DNA from: Bacteroidales bacterium
GTDB taxonomy: Bacteria > Bacteroidota > Bacteroidia > Bacteroidales > UBA3824
Reading direction: 5' to 3'
Assembly (NCBI GenBank): GCA_016287995.1
Contig: JAEEXW010000092.1
Location: forward strand, 1 to 9,129
DNA length: 9,129 bases
Positions 5,468-9,129 of the stretch are shown here, piece by piece (within the stretch, counting starts at the first letter, position 1; each line of letters opens with the position of its first letter). The position numbers and the translations under genes were made by a program. The notes under the pieces are model-generated. The model saw only the letters and a list, made by a program, of their open reading frames with translations. It did no database searches and was not told where the DNA came from.

Positions 5468-7531
5468 ATGAACGAAAATATTTTCAGACCGAAACCGAAC
5501 AGCAACCCTAACAAAAACAATATCATTTATTGGGTTATCGGTGCGGTGATTTTGTTGATAGGATTAATGCAGTTTGCTGATTTTAAGGGCAATCCGCAGA
5601 CTATTTATTGGGACGACCTCAAAACAATGATTGCTAACAAAGACGTTTTGAGAATAGTTGTGGTCAACAAAGATAAGGCTCTTATAACATTAAAAGAAGA
5701 CAGGTATGCCTCAGACAAATACAAATATTTGAGAGCCAATAAAATACCGGCAAAAGGACCGCACTTTATGCACGCAATTTCCTCGCCGGAAAGTTTTCAG
5801 GCAAGGCTAATGGAAGCGCAAAAGGATGTCCCTGAGGACAAAAGACTGCTCTTTGACAGCGAAACAAGAATTGATTATTTTACCGAGGTTTTAGGCTGGG
5901 TTTTGCCGTTGCTATTGTTGATAGGCGTATGGGCTTTTATGTTCAGACGCATGGGCGGAGCAGGCGGAATTTTCAACGTCGGAAAATCTAAGGCAAAGGT
6001 TTTTGACAAAGATGCCAACAAGATGAAAATCAATTTCAGTTATGTCGCCGGCTTAAAAGAGGCAAAACAAGAGGTAACCGAAATCGTTGATTTCTTAAAA
6101 AATCCCGACAAATACACAAAACTCGGTGGAAAAATTCCTAAGGGCGCACTCCTTGTAGGCCCTCCGGGTACGGGAAAAACCCTTTTAGCAAAAGCCGTTG
6201 CAGGCGAGGCTGACGTGCCGTTTTTCTCAATGTCAGGCTCCGATTTTGTGGAAATGTTTGTCGGCGTGGGTGCGTCAAGGGTTCGCGACCTCTTTAATCA
6301 AGCCAAACAAAAAGCACCATGTATCGTCTTTATTGACGAAATCGACGCAATAGGCCGCGCAAGAGGCAAAAACGCAAACTTCTCGTCAAACGACGAAAGA
6401 GAAAACACTCTCAACCAACTGCTTACTGAAATGGACGGTTTTGAGACCAACACGGGAATCATTATGATTGCCGCCACCAACAGAGCAGAAATTCTTGACC
6501 CCGCGCTAATGCGTGCAGGAAGGTTTGACCGTCAGATTATAATAGATTTGCCGGACTTGAACGAAAGAAGCGAAATTTTCAACGTGCATCTGAAACCGTT
6601 GAAAGTAGACCCGAATATGGATTTGAACTTTTTGGCAAAGCAGACTCCCGGTTTTTCGGGTGCTGACATCGCAAACGTCTGCAACGAAGCCGCCCTTATT
6701 GCCGCACGTCACAACAAGGAAATCGTTGACAAACAGGATTTCTTGGACGCTATCGACAGAATTATCGGCGGTTTGGAAAAGAAAAGTTCACTGATAACGG
6801 CAAACGAAAAAAAGACAATCGCTTATCACGAGGCAGGACACGCAACGGTTTCGTGGCTGTTGGAAAACGCGCACCCGCTTATAAAAGTAACGATTGTGCC
6901 CAGAGGAAAGGCTCTTGGGGCGGCATGGTATTTGCCCGAAGAACGGCAGATTACAACCAAAGAGCAAATGCTTGACGAAATGTGTTCTCTCGTAGGCGGA
7001 AGGGCAAGCGAGGAAATCAATTTCGGCAAAATTTCGACCGGCGCATTAAACGACCTCGAAAGGGTTACAAAATATGCTTATTCGATGGTTTCGTATTACG
7101 GAATGAGCGAAAAGGTTGGAAACGTAAGTTTTTATAGTTCAACCGACGACTACACGTTTCAAAAACCGTACAGCGAAAAAACTGCCGAAACAATTGACTC
7201 GGAGGCAAAAGCGTTAATAGATTATTGTTACGAAAGAGCCAAAAATATCTTGGAAGAAAACAAAGAAAAAGTTACTGAATTAGCAGAACTCCTTTTGGAA
7301 AGAGAAGTAATTTTTACCGAGGACGTGGAAAGAATTTTCGGCAAAAGAAAATTCGCCTCAAAAGAACTTGAAGAGGCTCTTTACGCAACAAAAATTCAGA
7401 CTCCACCGCCGCATCAAACGTTACAACCGGCAGAAAACAACGAGACTAAGTCTGAGGAAAACCAACAACAAAAAGAAGTAGAAGAAAAACAAAACGAAAC
7501 ACAACTCGCTGAAAATAAAGATAATTGTTAA
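5468..7531 (+). CDS. ftsH: ATP-dependent zinc metalloprotease FtsH
   Basis: This encodes 687 residues, a membrane-anchored hexameric AAA+ protease that extracts and degrades damaged membrane proteins and some regulators. Two membrane helices (about 19-36 and 143-160) flank a periplasmic domain (about 37-142). The ATPase part has Walker A GPPGTGKT (231-238), pore loop MFVG (263-266), Walker B FIDE (288-291) and the second region of homology (336-355) with its arginines at 349 and 352. The protease part has HEAGH (454-458) and a third zinc ligand Asp529. The C-terminus (about 643-687) is a disordered-looking tail rich in Gln, Glu, Asn and Pro and ending in Cys; it is probably species-specific. 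The gene lies 36 bp after rsfS and 18 bp before the DUF2007-type gene, with no terminator between them. All catalytic residues are present. Confidence 0.98.
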   Translation: MNENIFRPKPNSNPNKNNIIYWVIGAVILLIGLMQFADFKGNPQTIYWDDLKTMIANKDVLRIVVVNKDKALITLKEDRYASDKYKYLRANKIPAKGPHFMHAISSPESFQARLMEAQKDVPEDKRLLFDSETRIDYFTEVLGWVLPLLLLIGVWAFMFRRMGGAGGIFNVGKSKAKVFDKDANKMKINFSYVAGLKEAKQEVTEIVDFLKNPDKYTKLGGKIPKGALLVGPPGTGKTLLAKAVAGEADVPFFSMSGSDFVEMFVGVGASRVRDLFNQAKQKAPCIVFIDEIDAIGRARGKNANFSSNDERENTLNQLLTEMDGFETNTGIIMIAATNRAEILDPALMRAGRFDRQIIIDLPDLNERSEIFNVHLKPLKVDPNMDLNFLAKQTPGFSGADIANVCNEAALIAARHNKEIVDKQDFLDAIDRIIGGLEKKSSLITANEKKTIAYHEAGHATVSWLLENAHPLIKVTIVPRGKALGAAWYLPEERQITTKEQMLDEMCSLVGGRASEEINFGKISTGALNDLERVTKYAYSMVSYYGMSEKVGNVSFYSSTDDYTFQKPYSEKTAETIDSEAKALIDYCYERAKNILEENKEKVTELAELLLEREVIFTEDVERIFGKRKFASKELEEALYATKIQTPPPHQTLQPAENNETKSEENQQQKEVEEKQNETQLAENKDNC

Positions 7532-7549
7532 CTTAAAATATTTTAGAAT

Positions 7550-8500
7550 ATGGATTGGGTAAAAATATATTCGTTTGACACACAATATCAAGCGGAACTA
7601 ACAAAAGGACTTTTGGAACAAAACGAAGTTAAGTCTGTGGTTATCAATGCCAAAGACAGTTTGTTCCTCATCGGCGAATATGAACTCTACGTTCAGCAAG
7701 ACGATGAAAAAAAGGCTATCGCAATCGTTGACGAATACAAAGGTCTTACAAAAATCGACTCCTTTATTATGAGGGGACCGATTGAAAGACTCAAAGACGT
7801 TTTGGAAGACGCTGGCATAAACTCAGTTATCAAAACCTCAAAAAATCCACGTTACGTACTCGACAACTACGAACTTTACGTCAACAACGAAGACACTAAG
7901 GCTGCCCTCCCCTATTTAACAGGTGAAAAACTCGAAGGTTGGCAACTGATAAAAACTTGTTTCAGAACACGTCAGGCAAGGTTTAGAGTGGAACTTTTGA
8001 ACGAAGTACACATTCCATGCATCGTCATCAAAAAACGGGACGTTAATTTTATGAAACAAGAAATCAACATCTACGTTAAAGACGAAGATGCGGAGGCAGC
8101 ACGTCAGACAGTTCAAAACCTTGACGGCTGGACCAAAATACAAGAACACGATAGTCTCGGCACTGCCGAAATCAACGAAACGCATCTCGGTAAACAAGGA
8201 ATACGCTGCATAATCGAGAAAAAAGGCGGCAAATATGTTCTCTTTGTTGAAAACGACAACGAAGAAAAAGCAATTGAAATCGTAAAATCGTTAGCCTCTT
8301 GGAGACTTCTCGAAACCTATACCGACACCATAGAAGCAGATTATGCTGCGGCATTATTGGAAAATTCGGGTATTCAGGCGGTTACGGTAGCAAGAACAGA
8401 TTTGAGCCTTATGGTAGACATTGACCTCTACGTAGAAGAGTTCAAATTAGATGAAGCAGCCGAAATACTTAAAAACATCTCTGCAACGGAAAATGAGTAA
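7550..8500 (+). CDS. Protein of five tandem DUF2007-like repeats
   Basis: This encodes 316 residues, with no signal peptide or membrane helix, so probably cytosolic. I read five divergent units of about 57-65 residues: 1-64, 65-127, 129-190, 192-248 and 250-310. Each starts near a short strand (WVKIYS, TKIDSF, WQLIKT, WTKIQE, WRLLET). A helix with Leu-Leu follows in most units, then a strand after a Gly-Ile or similar turn, the strand motif ELYV, ELYV, NIYV, LFV or DLYV, and an acidic helix with Ala (DDEKKA, NEDTKA, DEDAEA, NEEKAIE, LDEAAE). This pattern fits PF09413 (DUF2007, putative prokaryotic signal-transducing protein), which is usually one unit of about 70 residues. Unit 4 is the shortest. 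The gene lies 18 bp after ftsH and overlaps cdsA by 8 bp, so its product is made with a membrane protease and a lipid enzyme. A function has not been established. The repeats are inferred by eye. Confidence 0.85.
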   Translation: MDWVKIYSFDTQYQAELTKGLLEQNEVKSVVINAKDSLFLIGEYELYVQQDDEKKAIAIVDEYKGLTKIDSFIMRGPIERLKDVLEDAGINSVIKTSKNPRYVLDNYELYVNNEDTKAALPYLTGEKLEGWQLIKTCFRTRQARFRVELLNEVHIPCIVIKKRDVNFMKQEINIYVKDEDAEAARQTVQNLDGWTKIQEHDSLGTAEINETHLGKQGIRCIIEKKGGKYVLFVENDNEEKAIEIVKSLASWRLLETYTDTIEADYAAALLENSGIQAVTVARTDLSLMVDIDLYVEEFKLDEAAEILKNISATENE

Positions 8501-9129
8501 ACTAATGCCGAGAATTATCACTGGCACGGTTTTTATAGTCTTGATAGTTCTCTCCGTAACAATAAGTCCATGGATTTTTGCCGCTCTGTTTGGATTTTTT
8601 ACGGTTGCGGGTATAAACGAATTTTACAAAATGAGCGGAATGTTGGGCTTTACGCCACAAAAAGTAACAGGTATCGCAATAGGTATTTTGACATTTGCGT
8701 TGCTGTTTTCGTTAGCGTGCGGAATATTGCCGACTAAAACGCTTTTCGCTCTGCCGGTCTTGATGCTGTCAATACCGATTATAGAACTTTTCCGTCAAAA
8801 ACCGACCCCGACTTCAGACTGGGCTCAAACATTGTTTGCACCAATGTATATCGCCCTACCGTTCGGACGTTTGTGCTATATGCTCTTTTTGCCGGAAACA
8901 CACGAATTTTCGCCGAAAATAATTTTGAGTTTTTTTGCGTTTGTGTGGATTTCTGACACGGGTGCTTTTTGCGTAGGTTCGCTTTTCGGAAAACACAAGT
9001 TGATAGAAAAAATTTCACCTAAAAAAACTATCGAAGGTCTTTTGGGCGGAGTGGCTTTTACTCTTTTGAGTTCTATTCCCGTATGCAGTTTGGTTGGCGT
9101 TTTCTCTCAGTCGCAATGGCTGATGATAA
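8493..9129 (+). CDS. cdsA: Phosphatidate cytidylyltransferase CdsA, 3' end outside window
   Basis: The frame is open from the ATG at 8493 to the right edge, giving 212 complete codons of an expected 265-285. CdsA is an integral inner-membrane enzyme that makes CDP-diacylglycerol from CTP and phosphatidic acid, the precursor of bacterial phospholipids. The visible part is highly hydrophobic, with helices at about 10-42, 58-78, 83-100, 112-132 and 142-165. It includes the conserved block SDTGAFCVGSLFGKHKL (154-170) followed by ISPKKTIEGLLGG (174-186), which is diagnostic of the family. The C-terminal signature with its metal-binding aspartates lies beyond the window. The start overlaps the end of the repeat-protein gene by 8 bp, suggesting coupled translation. 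An in-frame ATG at 8505 is an alternative start. Confidence 0.95.
   Translation, partial: MSKLMPRIITGTVFIVLIVLSVTISPWIFAALFGFFTVAGINEFYKMSGMLGFTPQKVTGIAIGILTFALLFSLACGILPTKTLFALPVLMLSIPIIELFRQKPTPTSDWAQTLFAPMYIALPFGRLCYMLFLPETHEFSPKIILSFFAFVWISDTGAFCVGSLFGKHKLIEKISPKKTIEGLLGGVAFTLLSSIPVCSLVGVFSQSQWLMI

Noticed and set aside
8779..9018. Minus-strand frame of 79 codons at the right end
   Set aside because: It is antisense to cdsA, whose frame carries the family signature block and stays open to the edge.

Overview
The window looks like the chromosome of a member of the Bacteroidota (Bacteroidetes), probably an AT-rich Bacteroidales relative. Three things point that way. First, there are promoters of the Bacteroidetes housekeeping type (TTTG, about 20 nt, then TAnnTTTG), two of them perfect. 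Second, canonical Shine-Dalgarno sequences are largely absent. Third, the gene content and order rsfS - ftsH - DUF2007-type protein - cdsA is typical of the phylum, as are a three-domain DsbD and a 486-residue PepD. No tRNA, rRNA, CRISPR array, transposase or phage gene was seen.

Layout. Positions 1-804 (minus strand) hold the 5' part of a secreted protein of a conserved but uncharacterised family; it runs off the left edge. A 134-bp divergent intergenic region (805-938) carries a promoter box for each side. Going right, pepD (939-2399, a zinc dipeptidase) overlaps dsbD by ATGA. dsbD is split into two frames at an A10 tract: the periplasmic N-terminal domain (2396-2872) and the membrane plus thioredoxin part (open from 2806 to 4425). 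The tract contains a dnaX-type slippery heptamer, sits in the loop of a perfect hairpin and is followed by a second hairpin. A single -1 shift, or one extra A, gives a normal 676-residue DsbD.

Positions 4426-5059 are a small accessory patch. It holds a 13-bp palindrome, a 60-bp imperfect inverted repeat, a perfect promoter and an orphan 100-residue PD-(D/E)XK-like domain (4604-4906) that looks like the C-terminus of a Bacteroidetes AAA+ ATPase/nuclease. A second perfect promoter and an approximately 80-nt leader follow.

Positions 5060-9129 form a tight operon: rsfS (ribosome silencing factor), ftsH (membrane AAA+ zinc protease), a 316-residue protein that I read as five tandem DUF2007-like repeats, and cdsA (phosphatidate cytidylyltransferase, cut by the right edge). 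Together these cover ribosome shutdown, membrane protein quality control and phospholipid synthesis. The role of the repeat protein between the protease and the lipid enzyme is unknown.

The best leads for something undescribed are the dsbD frameshift site, the five-repeat DUF2007 protein, and the inverted repeat, promoter and orphan nuclease-domain cassette.
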